Assembly (NCBI RefSeq): GCF_043642205.1
Contig: NZ_JBHZSG010000002.1
Coordinates: 62,001 to 126,000 of the forward strand
From: Thalassotalea_A litorea
GTDB taxonomy: Bacteria; Pseudomonadota; Gammaproteobacteria; Enterobacterales; Alteromonadaceae
Direction: 5' to 3'
DNA length: 64,000 nt
Below the pieces are notes generated by a model, which saw only the letters and a program-made list of their open reading frames with translations, had not been told where the DNA came from and searched no databases. Position numbers and translations under genes: made by a program. Shown here in pieces: positions 1 through 8,626 of this stretch. The first letter of the stretch is position 1; each line of letters begins with the position of its first letter.

Positions 1-95
1 AAGTGTTATCGAGAACGCTTTATAACTCTTCCAAGACGCAAGGGTTATTATACGAGAGTATGTTGTAAGCGGGCTTTTATGATTTTTACAAAATT

Positions 96-129
96 AATAA
101 AAGCCAGTTGTATTAAACTGGCTTTTATT
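96..129. terminator. Bidirectional intrinsic terminator
   Basis: A perfect 14-bp inverted repeat (96-109 and 116-129) has a 6-base loop. A T-rich tract follows the stem and an A-rich tract precedes it, so it can end transcription from either side. It lies 30 bases beyond the stop of the minus-strand PEP-CTERM gene and probably serves it. Confidence 0.8.
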
Positions 130-158
130 GCTGTAAATTGATTAATATAATTCGATAG

Positions 159-806
159 CTACTTATTTATCTTTAGTCTTGTAGAAGACCATAAGCTAAA
201 GAGTGCTGTTAAAAAAAGCATCAAATTTCCGGGTTCAGGTATGCCTTGAGGAGGTAACAAGCTATCGTTTATCCAAATGGATCCTAAATACAACTCACCG
301 TTGCCAACTACAAAATTATAATTATCGGCAGCTTCACCAAATGGAAGAAGCGGATTTTCGTTATTGATAGTGTAGGCTGGTAGATCATCTCCAATAACAT
401 CTGCTATAGATTCAGTTATACCACCTTCATTACTATGTCCAACAAATAGTGCAGTAAACCCCTCTACTGTAAAAGGGCTGCCATCTAGGGTAAATTCAAA
501 AAGTAATCCTTCACCTATGTTAATGTTGTCATCTGGGTTATTATTACAATTATCTGTTTTACAAACACCTAATCCAGAACCGGCATCTAGCCAGTGGAAA
601 TCCCCACCAACTGTTGTAAAAGTCACATCAAATCCAGATATGCCTAATAGGTCTTTAAAAGTAAATATGCCAGGTACGGGACCTTCATCTTCTTCCGCGG
701 TTTCTGTGAAATCTAGAAGTTTAATGAGCTCTGCGTTAGCAAAGGTTGGGAGGGCTAATAAGGTCGACAATAAGCCAACTTTAAGTAGGGTGGTTAATTT
801 AGTCAT
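159..806 (-). CDS. PEP-CTERM sorting domain protein
   Basis: This is an exported protein of about 215 residues. It has a hydrophobic signal peptide ending near ANA|ELI, a middle region rich in Gly, Asp and Asn, and a C-terminal PEP-CTERM tripartite signal: the motif IPEPG, a hydrophobic helix of about 15 residues, and a short basic tail. Proteins of this class are recognised by an exosortase (EpsH/XrtA type) and moved to the cell surface or exopolysaccharide. The ATG at 806 is preferred because GGAG lies just upstream; a TTG at 818 is also in frame. The central domain is not recognised. No exosortase gene is in the window, so it must be elsewhere in the genome. The gene stands alone, followed by a strong terminator. 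Confidence 0.8.
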   Translation of the reverse strand: MTKLTTLLKVGLLSTLLALPTFANAELIKLLDFTETAEEDEGPVPGIFTFKDLLGISGFDVTFTTVGGDFHWLDAGSGLGVCKTDNCNNNPDDNINIGEGLLFEFTLDGSPFTVEGFTALFVGHSNEGGITESIADVIGDDLPAYTINNENPLLPFGEAADNYNFVVGNGELYLGSIWINDSLLPPQGIPEPGNLMLFLTALFSLWSSTRLKINK

Positions 807-1007
807 ATATGGCTCCAAAATGAGTGAACATTAACATCTAGAGTTTATTACTAGAGCAAATGCAAATACTCTTACTACGAAACTAAGTGTTTTAAAGCAA
901 AAAACGCGCCAACCAATAAATTCCTCTCAAATACCCTCTAAACTTCAATCCGTTACGAAATCCTTCCTAAATACGGTAAATTCAAAAATTCTAATATTTG
1001 TAAAAAA

Positions 1008-1102
1008 AGCTGACAATAAAAAGAAAGGTGTCAGCTAAGAATTAAAATTCTAAGCAGGTGTCAAATTCGGCAATAATGCCGAATTAGGGTGTCCAAGGTG
1101 TC
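1008..1102. repeat. Cluster of three inverted repeats with GGTGTC boxes
   Basis: Three inverted repeats lie in a row: 1008-1036 (8-bp arms), 1038-1051 (6-bp arms) and 1064-1085 (8-bp arms, AATTCGGC/GCCGAATT). The hexamer GGTGTC occurs at 1027, 1057, 1088 and 1097, bordering the hairpins. The arrangement resembles a REP-like or recombination site. No family is recognised. The surrounding interval 807-1230 holds no convincing gene. Confidence 0.45.
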
Positions 1103-1233
1103 AATGAGGAGCCTCAACTATGCGTTTTCGATGTTAGAATTTCCATTTCGAGTTGTCGCTCTGGGAGAGCCTTAGTTCTCAGTTGATTACGAGACCAGAC
1201 AGAACTACGGGGTCAAGTCTTGAACCGTGCGGA

Positions 1234-1263
1234 AAGCTCAACTTTATGGTTGGGCTTTTTCGT
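1234..1263 (+). terminator. Intrinsic terminator, possibly of a small RNA
   Basis: A 9-bp stem with one G-U pair (1234-1242 and 1249-1257), a 6-base loop and a T-rich tail form a plus-strand terminator. No plus-strand gene precedes it within 400 bases, so it may end a short non-coding transcript starting near 1100-1150. That transcript is only an inference. It could also be a leftover of a lost gene. Confidence 0.5.
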
Positions 1264-1348
1264 TTTCATAGGGCAATTTTTATTAGTTCATTTGTGGCGC
1301 CTAGTTTGCACTATGCTTTAGCTCGTTCTGCGCACTGCAAACTGTTTG

Positions 1349-2113
1349 CTATTGCTTGCTTCCGACAACGTAATCAATAAACTCGGTATCGTAAGATACG
1401 CCTTGGGGATGCCGTGGATCGCCTGACTCGGTAAGCCCTAACACTTTGACCGGTTTTCCTGAATGAATTAGCAGTTTGAGTACGATTTCCAATCTATAGC
1501 GCAATGCTGGTATTAACTTCTCCTTGGAACCCCAACAGGGGACAAGTATGTCGGCTTGTTCGATGATTTTTTCAAGGTAATGATCATTCTCTGGGCCTAT
1601 CGGATCGCGTACATGTGAAAGCTTTTTTACATCAGTTGAGCGATACGCAAAACAATTTCCCACCAGTATTTTCTTCGCACCATATCTTCTCGCAAATGCC
1701 TGCCAATTTTTTAAAGTATTGTCATCGGTCGTTGCATCCGCCGTTGATGGGTTCATGCCGATATACGCGATAACCGTTTTACCATTAGGATCTATTTGCC
1801 GTTCTAGTACATAACGATAATCGCCACACGATGAAATCGTCGCATCCCCAGATACCCGCTCCTGAACACTAACTTGTACGTCAGTGCTTACCCCAAACAA
1901 CCTGTCCCAGATAACCGTCATCGTTTTCGTGCCTGGCTTTCTGATCTCAAAGTAACTTCCCACTTCCAGATAATCTAAACCGCTAAAGATGTTTTTATGC
2001 GACTGGCTAACCGCAACGGTGCCATTATCATGCAGCGTTAGCAAGCCACTCACCCCATCGATCCGGAATTTGGTTTGTTTTACTTTTCGAGTACAGGTGA
2101 CAGCCATAATCAT
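1349..2113 (-). CDS. DUF1643 domain protein
   Basis: This protein of 254 residues has a C-terminal DUF1643 domain from about residue 95. Family landmarks are YIGMNPSTAD, a DNT..NW segment, the VGNCFAYRSTD block and a GLTESGDPRHP motif near the end. DUF1643 proteins are common on mobile and defence islands and in phages; their biochemical role is not established, although conserved Asn, Asp and Cys residues suggest an enzyme. The first 90 residues are an extra N-terminal region I do not recognise. A decayed second copy of the DUF1643 core lies just upstream at 2230-2317. The gene appears monocistronic. Confidence 0.8.
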   Translation of the reverse strand: MIMAVTCTRKVKQTKFRIDGVSGLLTLHDNGTVAVSQSHKNIFSGLDYLEVGSYFEIRKPGTKTMTVIWDRLFGVSTDVQVSVQERVSGDATISSCGDYRYVLERQIDPNGKTVIAYIGMNPSTADATTDDNTLKNWQAFARRYGAKKILVGNCFAYRSTDVKKLSHVRDPIGPENDHYLEKIIEQADILVPCWGSKEKLIPALRYRLEIVLKLLIHSGKPVKVLGLTESGDPRHPQGVSYDTEFIDYVVGSKQ

Positions 2114-2229
2114 CCGCCTTTAAGTTTCCGCTTGATGTTGAATTATAGGCAGGATTTTGCGGTCACTGAATCGACCATACAAGCAATAGAGCCATCTAAG
2201 GTATGTCAGATTTTTTAACAGTTGTTTAG

Positions 2230-2317
2230 TCTTTCTCGCATTTTTCTGTGCTGTTCTTCTCGCCAATACCTGCCAATTTTTGAAAGTATTGTCATCGGTT
2301 GTCGTATCCGAAGTTGA
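2230..2317 (-). pseudogene. Remnant of a second DUF1643 gene
   Basis: Reading the minus strand gives STSDTTTDDNTFKNWQ, close to STADATTDDNTLKNWQ in the intact DUF1643 protein at 1349-2113. The following residues also match for a short stretch and then diverge. No start codon or complete domain remains. It is either a partial tandem duplication or the relic of a replaced allele. Confidence 0.75.
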
Positions 2318-2437
2318 TAGTCGTCAATTTAAATTGGTCGCAGAGCTAAGGTATTGCTAACCGATATCGCATTAAAACCCGACTATAGTTACTTAGCAGA
2401 ATCCTTGATTAAACAGAAGATACATACTGGGTGCGCC

Positions 2438-2800
2438 ATGATATATGCCATCATCGGGATAATTGTTGCGGTAGTCTCATTAAAACTGCTGTTCTATATA
2501 CTAATGTGGCTTTTGGAAGTACAAATATTCCCTACGGTCATTTTTGATGATGAAAAACCCAAGGGGGCACTTTCAACGTTGTTAGAGCTCTTGGCAGTGG
2601 CCTCGGTGTTTAGTTTTGGATATTTTCTCTTTTATAGGGGCATGTGGGGGGAGATCGTTGCCCTATCTGAGTACGAGGATGAATCCAATTTTAGTTTCTG
2701 GCTAATGTTATCTTTCGCAAGCTATTTTGCTGCCCGGCTGTTCAGCTATTTATCGAAACTTTCGGCGAAACATTATCAAAGTAAGCAGGAACCCAATTAA
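2438..2800 (+). CDS. Small inner-membrane protein
   Basis: This hypothetical protein of 120 residues has about three predicted membrane helices: near residues 3-25 (IIGIIVAVVSLKLLFYILMW), 45-65 and 85-100. It ends in a basic, Ser/Lys-rich cytoplasmic tail. I start it at the ATG at 2438; a TTG at 2354 in the same frame would put 28 polar residues before the first helix and is less likely. No family is recognised. It stands about 155 bp before the peptidase operon and could be co-expressed with it. Confidence 0.5.
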   Translation: MIYAIIGIIVAVVSLKLLFYILMWLLEVQIFPTVIFDDEKPKGALSTLLELLAVASVFSFGYFLFYRGMWGEIVALSEYEDESNFSFWLMLSFASYFAARLFSYLSKLSAKHYQSKQEPN

Positions 2801-2955
2801 GGTTTACCTACATCAACACGATGCATTCAAACATATCTATATATCATATTGTCCTCTTATCTCTTTGTTTTTTCTTTCAATGGTGCTGATTTTTTTTGCC
2901 AAAGTTCACCATCGGTCTACACTAAACTCGTCGGCTAATTTAGCGAGATCGAACC

Positions 2956-4530
2956 ATGCGATTCTATTTATTCGGATTACTCTTAATTTCTTTTCACGCG
3001 GTGTCTGCCGATGTTCAGGTGATCACCAATAGCGCCCAAGGCCAGGGCTTTTTATATGAACATGATGAGCAATGTTTTGTGATTACGCCTTCTCATGTTA
3101 TCGAAGATGCCACAAAAATTTCTATATTGTCTGCTGCTCGAAAGAGTTATCAGGCCAAAGTGGTTAATGAATTTGATGTCGACTTATCCATATTAGAAAT
3201 TCAGGACGCAAATAAGCTTTGTGCTAAGACCGACTTTGAACAAAAAACGAAGTTGTCCTCACTTTTAAAAATATACGATGACGGCATTTTGAGAAGCAAA
3301 TTATCTGATGGTAGCACGCTGCAGACAAAGGTAAATATTGATGGCGTTGACGAAGCGGAGTATTTACAGATCACCCCCAAACGAGAGAGCGATATTTTAA
3401 AGCAAGGCTATAGCGGTAGTGTGTTGTATGTTGCCGACCAGCCTGCAGGTATCTTGTTGGAGGTTGATGAAGGACAAGGCTTTGTCTATCGCTCAGATGC
3501 TTTAAATGAAAAGCTTAATGCGTACTTTGGTTTGGAATCAGCAGCTAATCCAAATAAATCCGAGGAATCCTCCGTTACCTCTATTGTCGGCACAGTATTG
3601 TCTGAGCAAATCGCTGAAGGCCAAGAGTTAGAGTGGGAGTTTCTGGCTGAGGAAAATAGTCCCATTGAATTTATTCAAGAAAAATCTGATGAGCGAGTGC
3701 AATATTTGCTTGAGATATTGGATGACCGTGAAAAGGTGTTATTCGACGATAGACTTTATGCCTATAGAGATGCGCACTTTGTTTTCACTCCCGAGAAATC
3801 AGGGAAGTATACCCTTCGATTAACCGGCGTTAAAGACGCCGGTAGCGTGTCACTGAAAACGACCCAATGGGCATTGGACTCAGAGCTTCGAGGCGAAGGT
3901 AATGTTTTTGAACCAGGTGATGAAATCGCAAACCACCTTGGCCCAAGCGCAATTGCTGAATACCGCTTTGCGGGCGATGCGAATAGTCCAATTGAGTTTA
4001 TTCAAGAAAAATCTGATGAGCGAGTGCAATATTTGCTTGAGATATTGGATGACCGTGAAAAGGTGTTATTCGACGATAGACTTTATGCCTATAGAGATGC
4101 GCACTTTGTTTTCACTCCCGAGAAATCAGGGAAGTATACCCTTCGATTAACCGGCGTTAAAGACGCCGGCAGTGTGTCACTGAAAACGACCCAATGGGCG
4201 TTGGATTCAGAGCTTCGAGGCGAAGGTAATGTTTTTGAACCAGGTGATGAAATTGCAAACCGCCTTGGTCCAGGCACAATTGCTGAATACCGATTTGCGG
4301 GCGATGCGAATAGCCCAATCGAGTTTATTCAAGAAAAATCTGATGAGCGAGTGCAATACACTTTCGAGATATTGGATGAGAGTGAAACCGTATTATTCGA
4401 TGAAAGGCTTTATGCCTATCGAGGTAAACAGTTTGTCTTTACGCCGCAAACGTCAGGAACTTTTATCTTGCGGCTTACGGGTGTCAGAGATTATGGCGCC
4501 ATTTACTTGAAAACGGGGAAAGGGGATTAG
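2956..4530 (+). CDS. Exported trypsin-like peptidase with tandem PPC-like repeats
   Basis: The protein has 524 residues. A signal peptide (about 1-18) is followed by a trypsin-like serine peptidase core. Candidate catalytic residues are His in ITPSHVIEDA, Asp in DVDLSILEI and Ser in GYSGS. After residue about 230 come two almost identical 109-residue repeats and a third of 73 residues. Each repeat ends in a segment like FTPEKSGKYTLRLTGVKDAG, which resembles the beta-sandwich PPC domain of secreted peptidases. It is followed one base after its stop by the next exported protein, so it heads a three-gene operon. The role of the complex is unknown; a periplasmic protease with two envelope partners is the simplest reading. 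Confidence 0.7.
   Translation: MRFYLFGLLLISFHAVSADVQVITNSAQGQGFLYEHDEQCFVITPSHVIEDATKISILSAARKSYQAKVVNEFDVDLSILEIQDANKLCAKTDFEQKTKLSSLLKIYDDGILRSKLSDGSTLQTKVNIDGVDEAEYLQITPKRESDILKQGYSGSVLYVADQPAGILLEVDEGQGFVYRSDALNEKLNAYFGLESAANPNKSEESSVTSIVGTVLSEQIAEGQELEWEFLAEENSPIEFIQEKSDERVQYLLEILDDREKVLFDDRLYAYRDAHFVFTPEKSGKYTLRLTGVKDAGSVSLKTTQWALDSELRGEGNVFEPGDEIANHLGPSAIAEYRFAGDANSPIEFIQEKSDERVQYLLEILDDREKVLFDDRLYAYRDAHFVFTPEKSGKYTLRLTGVKDAGSVSLKTTQWALDSELRGEGNVFEPGDEIANRLGPGTIAEYRFAGDANSPIEFIQEKSDERVQYTFEILDESETVLFDERLYAYRGKQFVFTPQTSGTFILRLTGVRDYGAIYLKTGKGD
3655..4527 (+). repeat. Tandem 327-bp coding repeats
   Basis: Units begin at 3655, 3982 and 4309, exactly 327 bp (109 codons) apart. The first two are nearly identical at the DNA level over their whole length. 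The third stops after 73 codons and has diverged more. This degree of DNA identity suggests recent duplication or ongoing gene conversion, and copy number may vary between strains. Confidence 0.95.
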
Positions 4531-4531
4531 T

Positions 4532-5203
4532 ATGAGAAAGGTATCAGCGTGCCTTGTGGGATTATTATTCTTGGTGGCTCTCAAGTTGATGGCAGCGGAA
4601 ATTTCTATCGATGAAAATAGTTTTGAAGAGTCCTTCAGTCACACCGTTCAAGTGTCCGGGAATTTTTATGTTGGTCTTCAAATGGCGAGTGACGACAACA
4701 TTGAGCAGCTTGTTGTCTTGTTTCCAGAGGGCAGCACGGGTATGTTGTGCATTGCTATCTCCAGTATCGATGGGCGATACAAGGCAAAAATCGAACAAGA
4801 AATAAGCTCGCCCATTTCCGGTTGGACACAAGTCCTTTTTGATTCCGCGCACCAAGGGGAACTTAACAAATATATTGCTAATGAGTTAGCGGTCCTTGCG
4901 AGGGTAGGCGGTTCATGCACTAAAAGCGGCGCCAGATCCATCCTTTCATCTTGGTATCAGCGCGTCTCTAATGATCAAGAAATGGTGCTGTTGCTTCGCA
5001 GTGATGCTCGAAAAGATACGGTAGTTATAGATGGTCACGACGGTTCATTTAAATGTAAAAAGTTTAAGAACTCGTACAAAGTTACCTATGACAAGTACTG
5101 CCCATTGAAGGGGATAGATATAACGCAAGTCCCGATTTTGGAAGTACAGCGTAAAAACTTGCAGGATGTTCCAGATGAAAAAATTGAGCTGGCCTATCAA
5201 TAA
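4532..5203 (+). CDS. Exported hypothetical protein, middle gene of peptidase operon
   Basis: This 223-residue protein has a signal peptide of about 21 residues (LLFLVALKLMAAE). The mature part has Cys residues near 81, 129, 187 and 202 that could form disulfides in the periplasm. The start lies one base after the stop of the peptidase gene with AAGGGG upstream, and the stop overlaps the next start (TAATG), which indicates translational coupling. No family is recognised. It may be a substrate, inhibitor or activator of the peptidase. Confidence 0.6.
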   Translation: MRKVSACLVGLLFLVALKLMAAEISIDENSFEESFSHTVQVSGNFYVGLQMASDDNIEQLVVLFPEGSTGMLCIAISSIDGRYKAKIEQEISSPISGWTQVLFDSAHQGELNKYIANELAVLARVGGSCTKSGARSILSSWYQRVSNDQEMVLLLRSDARKDTVVIDGHDGSFKCKKFKNSYKVTYDKYCPLKGIDITQVPILEVQRKNLQDVPDEKIELAYQ

Positions 5204-6162
5204 TGCCCGAACAACCACAGCGTAAAAAATCAAAAGGCCTATGGCAGAAGTATCTACTCGGCATATTTTTTGTTGCCGAAGATATCCCTGACACCGCGGC
5301 CGAATTCCTAGACAGAGTTAATGACAGTAAAAACCGAAGTCTGATATTGGGTCTACTCGCCTGTTTTTGGCTTGCATTGGCTGGCATTATTCTGGTTTCG
5401 GTTTTGTTCTTTAAAGGCTCTGACACGTTATTTAACGTGGTTGCTTCTACGGAAAAGCTCCATGTTGATAATTTTGATGGGGTTGAGTATCCGACGTGGC
5501 GGTTAGAGGATGTGACGTTATACAACGATTGCGGGACTGAATCTGAGATAGTATCAGGCGATTTGACCATCTATTCGAACAGTGAAATTGAATTTGAACG
5601 GATTGGCGCTGGAAAATTATTGATCACCTTGTTTGCCGAAGAGGAGCCAGCAGATGAAAACGAGTCAGGAGTGGGTAAGATAGATGGCTTTATTAATAAG
5701 TTATCCGATTGTGTTGTCTTTGAATACCTTCCAAGTCAAAAAGAAACCTATACCTTTCCTGTTGACGGAAACATGGTCATAGGCGGAGCCATTAAAGAAT
5801 CTGTAACTCGCACCCCCTTGTTGCAAGCGGGAAAAATTTATATTGCAGACAAAGCTATTATGTCTGGCGAGTATTACGTTTCCGAACCTTATGAACTCAT
5901 GTTAGGTGATAAATTTTCCATCAATAAAGCAACAACGCAAAGTTCAGGCATTATCGTGGTCGACGATACACCGGGGATCAACGTTACCTATGCAGGTAAG
6001 GGCGAGTCGGGAAATATTGAGCGTTATAAACTTGAAAGCATTAAGCTGGAAAATACCATCTGGTTTAAGTTACTCAACGACGAAACCGTAATTTCACTGT
6101 GGATTTTGCTCATTGTCTTGTATACCGCGGTTAAAGTTATCATTCGTTTAAGTCTTGATTAA
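5203..6162 (+). CDS. Membrane protein with large periplasmic domain, last gene of peptidase operon
   Basis: This 319-residue protein has a basic cytoplasmic N-terminus (about 45 residues), one membrane helix near 48-72 (GLLACFWLALAGIILVSVLFF lies within it), a periplasmic beta-rich domain, and a second helix near 292-312 before a short basic tail. Its start overlaps the previous stop codon. It is an obvious membrane anchor for the two exported products encoded before it. No catalytic motif is visible and no family is recognised. Confidence 0.6.
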   Translation: MPEQPQRKKSKGLWQKYLLGIFFVAEDIPDTAAEFLDRVNDSKNRSLILGLLACFWLALAGIILVSVLFFKGSDTLFNVVASTEKLHVDNFDGVEYPTWRLEDVTLYNDCGTESEIVSGDLTIYSNSEIEFERIGAGKLLITLFAEEEPADENESGVGKIDGFINKLSDCVVFEYLPSQKETYTFPVDGNMVIGGAIKESVTRTPLLQAGKIYIADKAIMSGEYYVSEPYELMLGDKFSINKATTQSSGIIVVDDTPGINVTYAGKGESGNIERYKLESIKLENTIWFKLLNDETVISLWILLIVLYTAVKVIIRLSLD

Positions 6163-6330
6163 GAATACTGAGTCTGCTGACAATCTTGGCGTTAACTATT
6201 CGTCCATCCTAGGAGAGGGTAGTGCTATTCATAGGGGGGTGACTAAACGGAAATTTCTTGAATATCAAACTCTAATCGGATAAAACGATAGGCAACGGAA
6301 TTTGTTAGAAGTAATCAAGGAAAGTATTTC

Positions 6331-7449
6331 GTGAAATCCATGTTCTCCAAAACGCTTAGTTTGTTTCAACAAAGCGCATATCCTCTTCATCATACTTATG
6401 TTCAAATGCTTGAACGATACACCACAACCTCGGAAAAGTACCTTGTCTGGCAAGATATCATGGAAGTCTCTGCTTTGATGGGCGAGCAATATCAGCAATT
6501 CATTCAACTCTTTGATGCTGGTAATTTGAATGACTTTTTCTACAAAGGACTGTCAATTAAAGTGGCGGTGAAAAAGAAAAAAGCCCTAACCGGTTCTGAA
6601 TCCATCGACGGTGTTGATAACGCCGCCATTGAGAAAATCATCGCCAAATACACCAACTTGTTTGAACACGATGCCGAATGTTTGCGGCAACAAAAAGAGG
6701 CTGAAAAGCAAGCTGAAGAAGCGCGAAGACTGCAACTGACAAAAGAGCGCAATGCTCGGATGAGGCAAGAACAAGAAGCTCGTCGTCAACAGTATGAAAA
6801 AGAATTCGTCGACTTTCCCGATTGGGACATCAATCGCATCAAGCGTGGTTCTCGTGCAGCAAAAATATTACAACGATTGCAACGTCAGGAGATCAGTGAA
6901 CAGGATTTTTTGTGGTTGAAAGATAAAGGCTTTGAAAATGAAATGATCAACGATGCCTTTTATATTCAGCGCGCTAAAAAACACCTATCACACTGGAAAA
7001 ATGCACGAAAGCCTTGGAGCTTTGTGAATGCAATTGCCGATTTTCGTAAGGGTAATCAGGTTCGAGAAGTATTGCCAGAAGTGAAAAAACAACTGCCGTT
7101 TTCGTTTTCGAATGGCAACAAAAAACTTCAATCGGCTTTGTACACCACATCGGGTGGCGCTTATCGAGATATCAGGGATTACAACACCGCTATAGATTTT
7201 GGTGAGAAGGCTCATTCACTCACACCAGACAATTTTCGTCCATGCACGTTATTAGGCGCCGCGCACATCTTAAACCATGATACCGCGGTAGGTTATGCCT
7301 GGTATCAAAAAGCCATTGAACGAGGCTTTGAAGAAGAACGTGTGGATGATGAACTAAGGTCTATCTATATCCGCAGCGATGCTTCAAATAAGAAACGCTT
7401 AAAGGCTGATCTCAAACAGCAGGGGTACTCGGCCAGGTGGTTGAATTGA
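6331..7449 (+). CDS. Coiled-coil and TPR-like cytoplasmic protein
   Basis: This protein has 372 residues with no signal peptide. A Lys/Glu/Arg/Gln-rich coiled coil covers about residues 110-155. The C-terminal part (about 265-345) has helix pairs with TPR spacing, for example YNTAIDFGEKAHSLTPDN and TAVGYAWYQKAIERG. The GTG at 6331 has AAGGA upstream; an ATG three codons later is the alternative. It is unrecognised as a family. It lies 140 bp before the WYL regulator of the DdmDE-like locus, so it may belong to the same defence locus, but no evidence ties them beyond position. Confidence 0.55.
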   Translation: MKSMFSKTLSLFQQSAYPLHHTYVQMLERYTTTSEKYLVWQDIMEVSALMGEQYQQFIQLFDAGNLNDFFYKGLSIKVAVKKKKALTGSESIDGVDNAAIEKIIAKYTNLFEHDAECLRQQKEAEKQAEEARRLQLTKERNARMRQEQEARRQQYEKEFVDFPDWDINRIKRGSRAAKILQRLQRQEISEQDFLWLKDKGFENEMINDAFYIQRAKKHLSHWKNARKPWSFVNAIADFRKGNQVREVLPEVKKQLPFSFSNGNKKLQSALYTTSGGAYRDIRDYNTAIDFGEKAHSLTPDNFRPCTLLGAAHILNHDTAVGYAWYQKAIERGFEEERVDDELRSIYIRSDASNKKRLKADLKQQGYSARWLN

Positions 7450-7591
7450 TCCTGAAAGTAAAGAAAAGCACTTTTGATTTTCCTGCGAAAATTCACATGG
7501 TATAAATCGAACTCAGAAAGCGAAAATTATTTAGGGCTTTAGCGGGTATGTATCCAACTTTGTATGTGTGTTTAATCGGAGAACAGCTGTG

Positions 7592-8428
7592 ATGTTATCT
7601 AAAGAGACGTTTTTAGAGCAACTTGTTTATTGGGTGGGTGAAATTACCGCGAAAGAACTTGCCATGCTCAAAGGGTACAGCGTTGATACCGCAAAACGAG
7701 CCTTACAAGACTTTGATGGCAAGCATCCTGATGCAACGCGTTATGACAAACGCTTAAAAAAGCGTCTGGTGAATGAAAATTTTCAACCCAAACGTGTTCA
7801 CCTGTCTTGGTTTTTATCGCAATACAACAACTGCCTGAAAAAAAATATGGTAGATACGGTGCAAAATGCACCGGGTTCGGATGATTTTGTGTCATACGTT
7901 GATATTCCTGAGCGATATATCAATGTAGAGCATGTTCGAAAACTCATTAATGCTTGTCGAAACAACTTGCGATTAGAAGTAAGTTATTTATCGGTGTCTA
8001 ATCCGGATTATGAAGGACGGATCATTCAGCCGCACCATTTTGTTTATGACGGGCTGCGCTGGCACGTCCGAGCGTGGGATGAAAAACAAGGCAAGTTTAA
8101 AGACTTTAACTTATCCCGATTTAAACAAGAAATGGATGTCGAAACATCATACGCACCGCGATATCAAGCATGTGATGATGAGGAGTGGAATACATTAGTT
8201 GATGTTGAAATTGCCGCCGATCCAAGGCTTAGTGGCTTACAAAAACAATGCATTGAAGAAGAATTCGGAATGGTTGATGGCACCTTGGCGATCCCATGTC
8301 GAATTGCGCTCCTTAACTATTTATTGCTCAAGTTAAGAATAACGACTTATGAAAACCGCGCGGTTGCGCAGCAAATTATTTTAACCGATAGATCACACGA
8401 GGCATTAAAACCCTATTTATGGACCTGA
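7592..8428 (+). CDS. WYL-domain transcriptional regulator (CapW/BrxR-like)
   Basis: This 278-residue protein is probably cytoplasmic. Residues about 1-95 are predicted winged helix-turn-helix (ITAKELAMLKGYSVDTAKRAL). Residues about 115-195 form a WYL domain with the typical run IIQPHHFVYDGLRWHVRAWD and NLSRF, followed by a C-terminal dimerisation extension. Proteins of this layout (CapW, BrxR) repress CBASS, BREX and other phage-defence operons, and are thought to sense a nucleic acid or nucleotide through WYL. I prefer the ATG at 7592, behind GGAG; GTG codons at 7568 and 7589 are in frame. It directly precedes the DdmD-like gene on the same strand and probably controls it. Confidence 0.8.
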   Translation: MLSKETFLEQLVYWVGEITAKELAMLKGYSVDTAKRALQDFDGKHPDATRYDKRLKKRLVNENFQPKRVHLSWFLSQYNNCLKKNMVDTVQNAPGSDDFVSYVDIPERYINVEHVRKLINACRNNLRLEVSYLSVSNPDYEGRIIQPHHFVYDGLRWHVRAWDEKQGKFKDFNLSRFKQEMDVETSYAPRYQACDDEEWNTLVDVEIAADPRLSGLQKQCIEEEFGMVDGTLAIPCRIALLNYLLLKLRITTYENRAVAQQIILTDRSHEALKPYLWT

Positions 8429-8535
8429 TCTGATACGGTGCTTTTTGCGCACTGTTTATTTTCTCAGTTATTTACTCTCGCTCCCCTCTCTATCACTCTG
8501 TCTCTAGCGTTTGTGGCTCAAGGTTAGCTTCCATG

Positions 8536-8548
8536 CAGCGTAACGCTG
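8536..8548. promoter_or_regulatory. Palindrome before the DdmD-like gene
   Basis: The 13-base sequence CAGCGTAACGCTG is perfectly symmetrical around one base and sits 79 bp before the DdmD-like start codon, in the 198-bp gap after the WYL gene. It is a candidate operator for the WYL regulator. Binding is inferred from position and symmetry only. Confidence 0.4.
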
Positions 8549-8626
8549 TAATGTTATCGCAGCACTAGAGCCTGCCACCACGCATAATTTCCATAACAGC
8601 AAACGATACAGGTAAGCACGATTCGT

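Noticed and set aside
1130..1260. tRNA-like or known small RNA upstream of the terminator
   Set aside because: A GGTTCAA-like word appears on the minus strand but no cloverleaf can be drawn, and no known RNA family matches by eye.
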